Assembly: GCA_026415355.1 (NCBI GenBank)
Contig: JAOAHF010000004.1
Location: forward strand, 77,897 to 127,958
Length of the DNA: 50,062 bases
Direction of reading: 5' to 3'
DNA from: Brevinematales bacterium
GTDB taxonomy: Bacteria > Spirochaetota > Brevinematia > DTOW01
Both the position numbers and the translations under genes were made by a program. A model generated the notes under the pieces. That model was not told the DNA's origin. It searched no databases and saw only the letters and a program-made list of their open reading frames with translations. Below, piece by piece: positions 8,068 to 16,713 of the stretch. Each line of letters starts with the position of its first letter. Positions within the stretch are counted from its first letter, which is position 1.

Positions 8068-9633
8068 CTATCTAACGGTTTCTACTATTCTAGTCTCTCT
8101 TATGAGAGTAACTTTTATCTGACCTGGGAATGATATTTCTTCGTATATTTTTTTAGCTATTTCCTTAGCCATTAACTTTGCTTCTTCATCTGAAACCTTT
8201 TGGCTATCAACAAATACTCTTAGTTCCCTACCTGCTTGTATAGCATAAGCCTTTTCGACATTAGGAAAGGAAATAGCTATTCTTTCCAAATTTTCTAATC
8301 TTTTTATGTAATTTTCAATACTTTCTTTCCTTGCACCAGGCCTAGCTGCAGATATTGCATCTGCTACTGTTACTATACTCGATTCAATATAGAGAGGTTC
8401 AACTTCACCATGATGAGATGCTATTGCATTCACCACTTTATCAGAATACCCCCATGACTTTGCTAAACTAGCACCAACCGCAGAATGGCTACCTTCCATA
8501 CCATTACAAACCTTACCGATATCATGTAACAACCCTGCCTTCTTAACAGTACTTACAGAAAAACTATCAAGCCCCATTTCCTCAGCTAACCGAGCAGCAA
8601 TAAGAGCAACTTCTACAGAGTGAGACAAAATGTTTTGAGAGTAACTATGTTTAAACTTCATCTTACCTATATACTTATACTCTTCATTAGACATAGGTTG
8701 AATACCTAGCTCAATATAAGTTTGTTCTCCAATCTTGTATATTTCCTCTTCAAACTCCTTACTAACCCTATCAAACACTTCTTCTATCATAGTTGGATGT
8801 ATTCTACCATCATCAACTAGTTTTACCATTGTTCTTCGTGCTATTTCTCTCCTTATAGGATCAAAACTAGATAATGCTATTACATTAGGAGTATCATCTA
8901 TTATCACATCTACACCTGTTATCATCTCAAAAGCCCTAATATTTCTACCCTCTCTACCTATTATTCTACCTTTCATATCATCACTCGGAAGTTGAACTGT
9001 CGAAACTACAGTTTCATTTACAACATCTAAAGCCACTTTCTGTATTGAATCTATTATTATTTTCCTTGCTTTCTCTAGGGCTATCTGCTTATGCTCTTCC
9101 TCTATCTTCTTAACAAGCTCCATTGATGATATCTCTACATCTCTTCGTATGTTGTCCAACAAAAGATTTCTTGCTTCTTCTTGAGTCATACTTGCTATTT
9201 TTTCTAAATCTCTCTTTATAGATTCTTTGATAGAAAGAAGTTCGTTTTCCAAATCTCTTATTTCTTTTTCCTTTATTGATATTTCTTTTTCCTTCCTTTG
9301 AAGATAAACTTCTTTTCTTTCCAAAATTTCCTCTTTGCTAGCGAGACGTCTTTCGAACATTTGAAGATCTTTTCTTATATTCTTCAGATCTTTCTCAACA
9401 TCATTCCTATATGTATTTATCTCTTCCTTAGCTGATGCAAGAAACTTGTTCTTTAGCTCTTCTGCTTCTTTGTATGCAAGCTTTATAAGATTTTCTTTCT
9501 CTTCTATAGCATTACTCAATATAGACTCTGCTTTTTCTTTAGCCCTAATTATTCTCAATCTATCTAGTGTCAAAAATATTCCTGAAGTTAGGGCAGCAGA
9601 TAGTAATGCCACCAAAATCATTTCATACCACAT
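8068..9633 (-). CDS. rny: ribonuclease Y
   Basis: RNase Y is a membrane-anchored endoribonuclease that initiates mRNA decay. The 521-residue product shows the standard order: an N-terminal transmembrane helix (residues about 4-24), a long charged coiled coil (about 28-190), a KH domain with GRIIGREGRNIRAFE, and an HD phosphohydrolase domain with GLLHDIGKV and ASHHGEVEP. A GGAG ribosome site lies 7-8 bases before the ATG. It is the last gene of a three-gene minus-strand run, 39 bases after the DUF1015 gene. The membrane position fits an RNA-degradosome-like anchor; partners are not seen here. Confidence 0.97.
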   Translation of the reverse strand: MWYEMILVALLSAALTSGIFLTLDRLRIIRAKEKAESILSNAIEEKENLIKLAYKEAEELKNKFLASAKEEINTYRNDVEKDLKNIRKDLQMFERRLASKEEILERKEVYLQRKEKEISIKEKEIRDLENELLSIKESIKRDLEKIASMTQEEARNLLLDNIRRDVEISSMELVKKIEEEHKQIALEKARKIIIDSIQKVALDVVNETVVSTVQLPSDDMKGRIIGREGRNIRAFEMITGVDVIIDDTPNVIALSSFDPIRREIARRTMVKLVDDGRIHPTMIEEVFDRVSKEFEEEIYKIGEQTYIELGIQPMSNEEYKYIGKMKFKHSYSQNILSHSVEVALIAARLAEEMGLDSFSVSTVKKAGLLHDIGKVCNGMEGSHSAVGASLAKSWGYSDKVVNAIASHHGEVEPLYIESSIVTVADAISAARPGARKESIENYIKRLENLERIAISFPNVEKAYAIQAGRELRVFVDSQKVSDEEAKLMAKEIAKKIYEEISFPGQIKVTLIRETRIVETVR

Positions 9634-9672
9634 AAGTATCTCCTATTTATGTTTATAGAACAAAAACTAAAA

Positions 9673-10986
9673 CTACTGCTCTCGGAACAAGAACAATGAT
9701 AATCCGCTTTCTATTTTAGGATAGAAATCCGTTGATTTTTGAGGCATAACAAGCCCTCCTTCAGATACTTTTATAACCTCATCTATACTAACAGGATTCA
9801 ATACAAATATAATATCTCTTATCCCCTTCTTAACTAACTGTATTCCTTCTTTCTCACTTCGTATATAGTCAACATAAGCTCTTGAAAGTATTTGTTCTTC
9901 GCTAAGTCCTAAAACTTCCTTTAAAACTATTTCAGTAAGGATAGATACATCAAGTGAAGCAACTTCTTTTCCGAGAGTCTTAGATAGGTTTTGAATAATA
10001 CCGTTTTTCAGTTCTTCCTTTAGTGTTATTAGATATATCTTACTCGGTTCATACATAGAATAAATACCAAAACAAGTTAATCCTTTTTGTTTTCTATCAT
10101 TCATAACTATGTTAAGCTTATTCACGTCTGCATCAATAGATTGATCTGAATAATTCATAACACCTATCTTAAAATAATTACTAAGTTTAGTCAAAAAAGT
10201 TTCCTGTGAAAATGATTCTACTTTAACAAGTCTATGAGTTGGAAGTATTACTAAATCTTTAGAGTACATATTAAAAAAGGTACCCAAAACATAAGAAAAA
10301 GGATCGTCATCAGTACCATTTCTTTCTTTGGAGTAATTAAGAGTAGTTTCATATCTATGATGCCCATCGGCTATGTATATGCGAGATTTAGATATAGTAT
10401 CAAGTATAAAGCTTTCGAGTTGCTTATTAGACAACTTCCAAAGTGTATGCTTGACCCCATTTTCATCAACTACACTTTTAGCAGTATAATCGAATTCCAT
10501 ATCGTATATCTTGCTATTAACAAGGTTTTCCTTATCTGCATAAAGGAAAAATAAAGATTCAAGCTGACCTTCTACTGCTTCCATAAGTTTCTTTCTATCT
10601 TCCTTCGGTCCACCAAAAGTTTTCTCGTGTCTGAATACCCCATTACCATAATCCTCAACTTTCAACAGCGCAACAATACCTCTTCTCTTATAGTTAACAG
10701 CTCTAATCGTGAATTTCTGTTCGTATATGAATATTCCAGAATCTTTATCCGTTATTAGTATATCTTTAAGAAGCCAGCTAAGCAATTTTTTCTTTGCGTT
10801 TGAATACTTTTCATCTCCTTCGCCCTCAGGAAGAGTTAGATGAACTATGTTATAAGGACTTTTGGAAGCATATTTCTCCCTCTGCTCTGGTGAAATAACA
10901 TCGTAAGGTGGTGCTACTACTAAATTTAGATCACCTATGAGATTAGTGTTATATACTGTAGCTTTAAATGGTCTAAGTAGAGGCAT
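9673..10986 (-). CDS. DUF1015 family protein
   Basis: The 437-residue protein matches DUF1015 across its whole length: the N-terminus PLLRPFKATVYNT, VVAPPYDVISPEQ, NIVHLTLPEGE, the motif IADGHHRYETTLNY near the middle, and a C-terminal region with EKEGIQLV and the closing MPQKSTDFYPKIESGL. The conserved DGHHR suggests a catalytic or nucleotide-binding site, but I know of no firmly assigned reaction for this family member. AAGGAG lies about 10 bases before the ATG. It is the middle gene of an operon with a HAMP membrane protein (21 bases upstream) and rny (39 bases downstream). Confidence 0.9.
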   Translation of the reverse strand: MPLLRPFKATVYNTNLIGDLNLVVAPPYDVISPEQREKYASKSPYNIVHLTLPEGEGDEKYSNAKKKLLSWLLKDILITDKDSGIFIYEQKFTIRAVNYKRRGIVALLKVEDYGNGVFRHEKTFGGPKEDRKKLMEAVEGQLESLFFLYADKENLVNSKIYDMEFDYTAKSVVDENGVKHTLWKLSNKQLESFILDTISKSRIYIADGHHRYETTLNYSKERNGTDDDPFSYVLGTFFNMYSKDLVILPTHRLVKVESFSQETFLTKLSNYFKIGVMNYSDQSIDADVNKLNIVMNDRKQKGLTCFGIYSMYEPSKIYLITLKEELKNGIIQNLSKTLGKEVASLDVSILTEIVLKEVLGLSEEQILSRAYVDYIRSEKEGIQLVKKGIRDIIFVLNPVSIDEVIKVSEGGLVMPQKSTDFYPKIESGLSLFLFREQ

Positions 10987-11007
10987 ATTATAGTATCTCC
11001 TTATAAA

Positions 11008-12120
11008 CTACTTTATATTATATCGTTCTGATATAGATTTTAAAGTATTGTTTATTTCCTTAGCAATATCAAGGAGAAAGTCATTTTTCCTTAGTCTTAT
11101 TTCGTGAGTTATTGGAAGTTTACCATCTGCTATCTCTCTCAGTTCCCTCTTTATTCTATGTACAGGCCCCGCTATCCTATGAGAGAAAAATAATCCAAAT
11201 ACAATGATAAGCAGAACTTGAAGTAAACTCAAAGCAAGTATAGGTCTCCAATATAGATCCAACAAATTATATGCTTTCTTGCCATAGGTTCTAGTCTCAT
11301 AATATAAAGTATCACTATAGCTTTTTACACTTGATACTACACTCTTTATCCTTGAAACACTAGAAGACAAAGAAGATACTATAGTGTCATCTTGCATTCC
11401 CTGAGAGTATAAGCTTGATATAATCCCCTCAACATTAGGTATAAACTCAGGAATAGACCTAACAACCTCATACGACCTTATTACCAAATTCTTATAATCA
11501 TCAAACATCATCTTAAACTTTTTAGCACTCTCAATATCCTCACTCTTGACAAGCAAAGATGATAATTTAGAAATTGCTTCAGTACCTACATCAAATTCAC
11601 ACTCTTGAATACCTCTTTCTATATCAATTCTATACCTACTTACTTGTATTTTAGCTCCTTCCATATCAACCCCAAGGGCAGATGGATTAACATTACCATC
11701 CTTTATAGACTCATTAATTTTAAAGAAAAATCCACCTTCATATGATAAACTAACTTCTTTGATTAACTGCTTTCTCATCTCAATCGCCTTGAGAATATTA
11801 TTCTCAGCTTCCCTTAAGTCATAAACATACTTATCAATTTTTCTTACAATATCATTAATAGTTTCAGGAGGTATAGATAACTTAGATAAATTATTCTTTA
11901 TTTTTGTGCTTTCTACAGATAAATCAGTTGTTTTGTAAAAATCTCTAACCAGCTCTTCAAATAAAACACCTTTTGAAAACTTCTGACTATCTATGTATAA
12001 GAAAAAACCTAAAGAAAACAGAGCACTTATTAAAACAAGTATCACAAAATTTAGGATAAACTTTGTCTGGAATGGCTTATCAACAAAATACTTAAATCTC
12101 TTTTTCTTACCTTGACTCAT
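11008..12120 (-). CDS. membrane protein with C-terminal HAMP domain, no output domain
   Basis: The 370-residue protein has a cytoplasmic basic N-terminus, TM1 (about 21-43), a large mostly helical extracytoplasmic region (about 45-290), TM2 (about 293-313) and a HAMP domain (SHRIAGPVHRIKRELREI) that ends the protein. The layout resembles a chemoreceptor or histidine kinase sensor half, but neither a methyl-accepting nor a kinase domain follows. It could act as a partner for another signalling protein. GGAGG lies 7 bases before the ATG and a promoter (TTGAAT-17-TAGAAT) is visible upstream. It leads the operon with the DUF1015 gene and rny. The signal sensed is unknown. Confidence 0.8.
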   Translation of the reverse strand: MSQGKKKRFKYFVDKPFQTKFILNFVILVLISALFSLGFFLYIDSQKFSKGVLFEELVRDFYKTTDLSVESTKIKNNLSKLSIPPETINDIVRKIDKYVYDLREAENNILKAIEMRKQLIKEVSLSYEGGFFFKINESIKDGNVNPSALGVDMEGAKIQVSRYRIDIERGIQECEFDVGTEAISKLSSLLVKSEDIESAKKFKMMFDDYKNLVIRSYEVVRSIPEFIPNVEGIISSLYSQGMQDDTIVSSLSSSVSRIKSVVSSVKSYSDTLYYETRTYGKKAYNLLDLYWRPILALSLLQVLLIIVFGLFFSHRIAGPVHRIKRELREIADGKLPITHEIRLRKNDFLLDIAKEINNTLKSISERYNIK

Positions 12121-12150
12121 AGGAACACCTCCGAATTCTCTAATACCCTT

Positions 12151-12179
12151 ATTCTAAAACATATACACCTATTATTCAA
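12151..12179 (-). promoter_or_regulatory. promoter of the HAMP-DUF1015-rny operon
   Basis: On the minus strand, TTGAAT (12179-12174), a 17-base spacer and TAGAAT (12156-12151) lie 30 bases before the ATG at 12120. This leaves a normal leader that carries the GGAGG ribosome site. Confidence 0.6.
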
Positions 12180-12275
12180 CAAAATAGTATCCTAAAAAGT
12201 TAGAAAGATAATTGAAATTGTTGAATCTCAAATAACTTTTCTAAAGAGATAAAGTATCTTCAAACACGATTAATG

Positions 12276-13205
12276 TTAAACAATAACTTCTAACAATTCA
12301 TGCGTATTCTTAACACTTTCAACCGATTTACTGAGCATTTCTCTTTCCTTTTGAGACAAAGGTATTTCGATTATCTCTTCAATTCCATTCGAACCTATCT
12401 TTGCGGGCAAACCAAAAAAAATTCCTTCTATTCCATACTCTCCTTTACAAAAAACCGAAACAGGCAAAACTTCTTTCTTATCAAAAATTATGCTCTCGAT
12501 CATTCTTACAACAGCCATACCTGGTGCATAGTAAGCAGAACCAGTTTTAAGCAACCTAACTATCTCTGCTCCTCCATGCTGAGTTTTCTGCACTATCTCA
12601 TCAATCTCTTCACTACTAATAATATCTGTTATTGGCTTACCCGATATAGTAGTTGACGATATTACAGGCACCATTTCATCACCATGTCCTCCCAAAACTA
12701 TACAGTTTATACTGTTATATGAATAACCTGTTTTCTCCTTTATGTAATACTTAAATCTAGCTGTATCAAGAATACCCCCCATTCCAAATACTCTACTTCT
12801 ATCAAAACCAGAAACTTTATATGCCAGATAAGAAAGTGTATCAACAGGATTTGTAACTACTATTATGTAAGTGTTAGGAGAAAACGATATCAAATTCTCT
12901 ACTACCTCTTTTACTATTTTAGCATTTGTCTCAATTAGCTCTTCTCTGCTCATTCCTGGTTTCCTAGCAATACCAGCCGTAATCACACAAATGTCACTAC
13001 ACGAGGTTAATGAATAATCACTACCACCAACTACTGTAGCATCAGAACCTAATATAGCACATTGCTGATTCATATCAATAGATTTACCTTTAGCAAGCTC
13101 ACCATCAATGTCAATTAATACAACATCTGCATAACCTCTCTGTACTAAAGTATTAGCAACCACACCCCCAACATTACCAGCACCAACTACCGTTATCTTT
13201 TTCAT
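12276..13205 (-). CDS. mdh: malate dehydrogenase (LDH-like, NAD-dependent)
   Basis: The enzyme interconverts malate and oxaloacetate. The 309-residue product has the Rossmann motif GAGNVGG, an NAD-selecting acidic residue in LIDIDG, the substrate loop AGIARKPGMSREEL whose arginine marks malate rather than lactate specificity, VTNPVDTLSYL, the catalytic histidine in GGHGDEMVP, and the late SVFCKGEYG. It belongs to the LDH-like MDH group. No good Shine-Dalgarno sequence or canonical promoter is obvious directly upstream. Downstream is the HAMP-rny operon on the same strand, separated by 155 bases, so it is probably a separate unit. Confidence 0.95.
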   Translation of the reverse strand: MKKITVVGAGNVGGVVANTLVQRGYADVVLIDIDGELAKGKSIDMNQQCAILGSDATVVGGSDYSLTSCSDICVITAGIARKPGMSREELIETNAKIVKEVVENLISFSPNTYIIVVTNPVDTLSYLAYKVSGFDRSRVFGMGGILDTARFKYYIKEKTGYSYNSINCIVLGGHGDEMVPVISSTTISGKPITDIISSEEIDEIVQKTQHGGAEIVRLLKTGSAYYAPGMAVVRMIESIIFDKKEVLPVSVFCKGEYGIEGIFFGLPAKIGSNGIEEIIEIPLSQKEREMLSKSVESVKNTHELLEVIV

Positions 13206-13410
13206 AAACTAATTTTCTTTGAAAAAATCTCAATCTATCAATTTGGAATAATGCTTTAGCCTACCAAACTAGAAAAATTCATTTAATACTTCTCAAGAAA
13301 TACTTGCTAACTTCTTAACCATTCACTTATCCAAATGAACTCAATACTCTAAATATAGACAATAATCATCTTACTAACTAAACTACACAACAAAAATGCT
13401 CTTAAATTCC

Positions 13411-14512
13411 TTATAGAAATACTGATTTCATACCATAAGACATTCCCGGAGTACCACCCGTCTTACCATAGAAACAGCATATATTCAAAACATTACCAGA
13501 GCTTGTCATCGCACTTATAACAGTGTCATGGTATTATGAAAGTACAAGCAACATCATATTCACGATAGAAAGTATTAATCAGTACCAAGAAATGCTTTAT
13601 CAACTACAAAATAGTCCGAGTCTGTGAAACTATGATTATCACTAACACCAACAGATTAAACCTCAAGTATCAAGTATATATTTACCATCATCAATACAAT
13701 TCAGATTAGTAACTCAATCTCTGTCTGAATTTTTGCAAAAGCATTAATACTAACTCCAAAACAAACTTCCTTAAGTCCACTACTATTATTACTTGCCACT
13801 CCCTGTATACTTACTGTAGCATTAGTAAAAATGTGATTATTGGTTCGGAAACAATATGGATATAGTAGGTCCCTGAGCATAAATAAAAAACACTATAGCG
13901 TTTGCAACACTGTAATTATCCACAATATAATAAACTCGGACATAGTAGGTGCTATTACCAGAAGTTGATACATTCGCACTCCAATTGCTTATTCTCACTT
14001 AACATACTAAATGGAACTGAAGCATTTAAGTTAGTAATAACTCTTATCCAAGTATCTCTTATACCCCCATTATCATACAAGAAATCAGATATAATTACGT
14101 TATCTCAGGTGATATTTTCACTTTCATTAGATGTTATAATACTAACAGTAGGAGCACTACCATCCACTGTGAAACCTACTTTTAAAGTACTTGTATTACT
14201 AATAAAACGAATTGAAATCCCTCTAACAATGTGCTTTCAGCTTCTGTGAAATTCTTACTATCAACATTCTTACTATCAACTCTGACACACACTTCTTTTA
14301 CACCACTTGATAGTTTCTTCCTTGAATCAACCTTAAGATCATAAGATTCACCTACAATTACTATGTTACTTGAGCTTAAAATTGAGTTACTCGTAAGGCT
14401 CTTTATATTAGGACATATATCAACAACATACCCCTCATACAGATTAAGCTAACTTGCTACCTACTTGAAAAGCAACTATAGTATAGAGAAGAGTCAACAC
14501 CCTGCTCATCAT
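13411..14512 (-). pseudogene. decayed gene for an exported Ig-like repeat protein
   Basis: No open frame covers this stretch, but the minus strand still reads as a broken protein. A ribosome site (AGGAGTAAGGA) precedes ATG-ATG at 14512-14507 and a signal peptide (MMSRVLTLLYTIVAFQVGSK), then a frameshift. Three diverged Ig-like units follow in shifting frames. Unit one runs from DICPNIKSLTSNSILSSS to SSGVKEVCVRVDS. Unit two begins GSAPTVSIITSNESENIT and is cut by a TGA. Unit three begins QGPTISILFPNQ and continues after a frameshift to SSGLKEVCFGV. The final readable piece ends in GGTPGMSYGMKSVFL before TAA at 13413-13411. At least four frameshifts or stops make it non-functional. It lies 56 bases after the mlaD stop on the same strand. 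The intact form was probably a surface or periplasmic protein; the assignment rests on repeat pattern only. Confidence 0.75.
14251..14280. repeat. 15-bp tandem duplication in the pseudogene
   Basis: The 15-mer ATTCTTACTATCAAC occurs twice in direct succession (14251-14265 and 14266-14280). On the minus strand it duplicates the five codons for VDSKN in frame within the decayed Ig-repeat gene. It is a likely replication-slippage product that arose around or after loss of selection. Confidence 0.85.
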
Positions 14513-14557
14513 AAATTCCTTACTCCTATAAAACTTTTAACAATTAGAAAAGAACAA

Positions 14558-14574
14558 AAGTAATAAAATTACTT
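14558..14574 (-). terminator. weak hairpin over the mlaD stop codon
   Basis: On the minus strand AAGTAAT, a TTT loop and ATTACTT form a 7-bp stem that overlaps the mlaD stop codon and is followed by TTGTTCTTTTC. The stem is A/T-rich and therefore weak, so terminator function is uncertain. Confidence 0.3.
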
Positions 14575-15441
14575 ATTTCCTTTCAACACTAATATGATAT
14601 CATTTAGGTTACGGCTAAGTGCTTCAAGATTCCTTACAAGATTGCTAATATCTCCTCTGTTGTTTTTCAAATCTTCAGTAACTTTTGATATATCATATGT
14701 TATCCTATTAACATTTGATAAAGTTTGTTTTACATTCTCATCTTTCAAAATTTCGTTTAAAGTATCCATAAGAGAAGTTGTTTCTTTCATAAGTGAAGGT
14801 AATTCTTTTGCAAGTACACTATCAACTGAAGGTAAGGTACTACTATTTAATCTTGCTAGCACTATATTAAGATTATCAAGCACTCTATTAATACTGTTTA
14901 ATATTCTTGGAATTTCACCATCCTTATCAACATAATCGAGAAGTAAAGAAGATATCAACGATATATCGTTGATTATCTTGTTTATGTCCTCATCCACAGA
15001 ATATACACCTTTAAGCTTTGCAAGTACTTTACCTTCGTAAACATCGGTAGAATAAACCATCTCACCATCTTTTAAGGTTTCAGTACTTTCACTACCAGGT
15101 ATTATCTCAAATCTTTTACTCCCTAAAATTTCAGATCTTATAATAAAAAGAGTATCAGTTTTAATCTTGTTAGTATATTCGGAATAGATATAGAAATCAA
15201 CTCTAAATGTATCATCAGGTTGAATTGAAACTTCTGCTACTTTACCTATAACTATACCTTTATAGTATATCTTTTTCCCTGGCGATACATCTTGAACATT
15301 ATTTAGTATAGTATAGTACCTTACATAAGGTCTAAACCATTCGTTTGCTCTGCCTAGAAAGAGTATTAACACAAAAAGCAAAAATAAAACGAGAATTATA
15401 GTAACTCCAACTAACTTTTCTATAAAACTAAACTTGTACAT
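14569..15441 (-). CDS. MCE/MlaD family lipid-transport protein
   Basis: The 290-residue product has one N-terminal transmembrane helix (about 8-31), an MCE domain (about 36-115; LNNVQDVSPGKKIYYKGIVIGKVAEV and IIRSEILGSKRFEIIPG, given here as separate motifs) and a helical, coiled-coil-like C-terminus. MlaD-type proteins form hexameric rings in the periplasm that carry phospholipids between membranes with an MlaE permease and MlaF ATPase. Neither partner gene is in this window. I start at the ATG at 15441: a TTTACA-17-TATAAT promoter ends 9 bases upstream, giving an almost leaderless mRNA. A TTG three codons earlier (15450) is in frame but less likely. The decayed Ig-repeat gene follows on the same strand. 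Confidence 0.85.
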   Translation of the reverse strand: MYKFSFIEKLVGVTIILVLFLLFVLILFLGRANEWFRPYVRYYTILNNVQDVSPGKKIYYKGIVIGKVAEVSIQPDDTFRVDFYIYSEYTNKIKTDTLFIIRSEILGSKRFEIIPGSESTETLKDGEMVYSTDVYEGKVLAKLKGVYSVDEDINKIINDISLISSLLLDYVDKDGEIPRILNSINRVLDNLNIVLARLNSSTLPSVDSVLAKELPSLMKETTSLMDTLNEILKDENVKQTLSNVNRITYDISKVTEDLKNNRGDISNLVRNLEALSRNLNDIILVLKGNK

Positions 15442-15450
15442 ACAATACAA

Positions 15451-15479
15451 ATTATAAACTATCTATCTATATCTGTAAA
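15451..15479 (-). promoter_or_regulatory. promoter of the mlaD-like gene
   Basis: On the minus strand, TTTACA (15479-15474), a 17-base spacer and a perfect TATAAT (15456-15451) end 9 bases before the ATG at 15441. The expected leader is about 2-3 bases. Confidence 0.65.
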
Positions 15480-15559
15480 AATTATCTATAGTAAAACACA
15501 TAAAAGCTCTCCAGAATAAATTTATCTCAAACTTCCCTAACTGTTTCTTAGTTTTAATC

Positions 15560-15589
15560 TTGATACCTTTTGTTTTAAATTGATAGAAT
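15560..15589 (+). promoter_or_regulatory. promoter of the small membrane-anchored protein gene
   Basis: TTGATA (15560-15565), an 18-base spacer and TAGAAT (15584-15589) end 12 bases before the ATG at 15602. The expected leader is about 6 bases, too short for a normal ribosome site. Confidence 0.5.
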
Positions 15590-15601
15590 ATTTTAGTAGG
15601 A

Positions 15602-16087
15602 ATGAAAAAAGTAATTCTCATCGTTGTAATATCGATTTCTGGCATAGCATTATTTCTCGCTGTATCTTACTTATCCTATCTAATCGAAATAAATAGCGTA
15701 CAAGACGTCGTATCAAGATTTATAAAGGCTATTCAAACAAAAGATCTAACTTTACTCGAAGAGATATCTGGAGGGAGTATATTTGTAAACATATTCTCAG
15801 GGGATGAAAGTTTAAGAAACTACTATCTTGAAGAAATGAGAAAGAAATTCCCCCAAAACATTGAATTGATTTTTCTTAGAGTCTATAGAGCATCTGAATT
15901 CTCACCTGAGGAAAGAAGGAAATATGGTTCTATATCTTGGAAGGTCAATACAGTTGTCATAAGTAAGGAGAATCAGTATGTTTCAGGATACATATTCTAT
16001 GTTTCAAAATACCAGGAAGAAGATCAAAACGCCAAAACAATATTCAAAGTAATAGGGATATCAAATGTAGGGGAGGTAAATTTTTAA
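15602..16087 (+). CDS. membrane-anchored protein of unknown function
   Basis: I do not recognise this gene. The 161-residue product has an N-terminal membrane anchor or signal segment (residues about 4-28), followed by a soluble domain beginning NSVQDVVSRFIKAIQTKDL, an alpha-helical opening typical of NTF2-like or SnoaL-like folds. It then alternates helices (SLRNYYLEEMRKKFPQ) with beta strands (WKVNTVVISKENQYVSGYIFYVS). The soluble part should face the periplasm. It is followed 3 bases later by a methyltransferase gene and so probably forms a two-gene operon. The NTF2-like idea is inference from the pattern only. Confidence 0.7.
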   Translation: MKKVILIVVISISGIALFLAVSYLSYLIEINSVQDVVSRFIKAIQTKDLTLLEEISGGSIFVNIFSGDESLRNYYLEEMRKKFPQNIELIFLRVYRASEFSPEERRKYGSISWKVNTVVISKENQYVSGYIFYVSKYQEEDQNAKTIFKVIGISNVGEVNF

Positions 16088-16090
16088 TTT

Positions 16091-16651
16091 ATGGTTTGGT
16101 TTACTCTTACAATTCTTTTTTTAACAATAATCTTCTTAAGTTTCTATTACAATCTATGGTTTGTAGGTATAATATTTGTAATACTGAATGTATCTCTTTT
16201 GTGGACTTGGAAACTTGGGGCTGCTTGGGATCCAACACCCATGAGAGTAATAAACAAAGTATTAAATTACCTTGAACCTAAGCCTACAGATGTGATATAT
16301 GACCTAGGATGTGGAGATGGTAGGTTCATAATAGAAGCTGTGAAGAAATATAACTGTAAAGCAGTAGGAATAGAAATTGATCCAATAAGGTATCTAATAA
16401 CAAAAATCAGAGTAAAAAAACTAGGACTTAAAGATAAAATAAAGGTTGTCTGGGCAGATTTTTTCAAATATCCTATTAACGAGGCCACAATAGTTTTTTG
16501 CTTTCTAACCGAAGAAGCAAATAGAAAACTAGAAATAAAACTCTCAAAAGAACTTTCATATGGAACAATAATAGTATCATACATTTGGCGATTCTACGGT
16601 TTTCAACTACTAAACGTTATTGACAACGAGATATTTTTCTATATAGTCTAG
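16091..16651 (+). CDS. membrane-anchored class I SAM-dependent methyltransferase
   Basis: The 186-residue product opens with two short hydrophobic segments (about residues 4-18 and 22-38), then has the phrase PMRVINKVLNYLEPKPTDVI, motif I YDLGCGDGRFI, the acidic residue in VGIEIDP that binds the SAM ribose, and motif IV WADFFKYPINEATIVFCFLT. This arrangement resembles the small FAM173-type protein-lysine methyltransferases found in bacteria and mitochondria, but the substrate cannot be read from the sequence. It starts 3 bases after the preceding stop; GGGGAGG lies about 14 bases upstream, inside the end of the previous gene. It converges on the UDG gene. Confidence 0.82.
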   Translation: MVWFTLTILFLTIIFLSFYYNLWFVGIIFVILNVSLLWTWKLGAAWDPTPMRVINKVLNYLEPKPTDVIYDLGCGDGRFIIEAVKKYNCKAVGIEIDPIRYLITKIRVKKLGLKDKIKVVWADFFKYPINEATIVFCFLTEEANRKLEIKLSKELSYGTIIVSYIWRFYGFQLLNVIDNEIFFYIV

Positions 16652-16713
16652 CTTCTATCACATTCTCAATATTCAAAATTAATTAAATTCTGATACAAAA
16701 CTTTTATTCTTAC

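Noticed and set aside
13902-14249. Plus-strand frame of 115 codons in the gap upstream of mdh
   Set aside because: It lies opposite the decayed Ig-repeat gene, has no ribosome site and no protein-like pattern (Tyr, Asn, His and Cys-rich); the minus strand explains the sequence better.
14954-14973. Perfect 20-bp palindrome ATCAACGATATATCGTTGAT
   Set aside because: It lies inside the mlaD-like coding region, where the Ile, Asn and Asp codons can produce it by chance; nothing suggests an operator here.
15463-15645. Minus-strand frame of 60 codons between the mlaD-like gene and the small membrane protein gene
   Set aside because: It overlaps the promoter regions of both divergent genes, has no ribosome site and no recognisable pattern.
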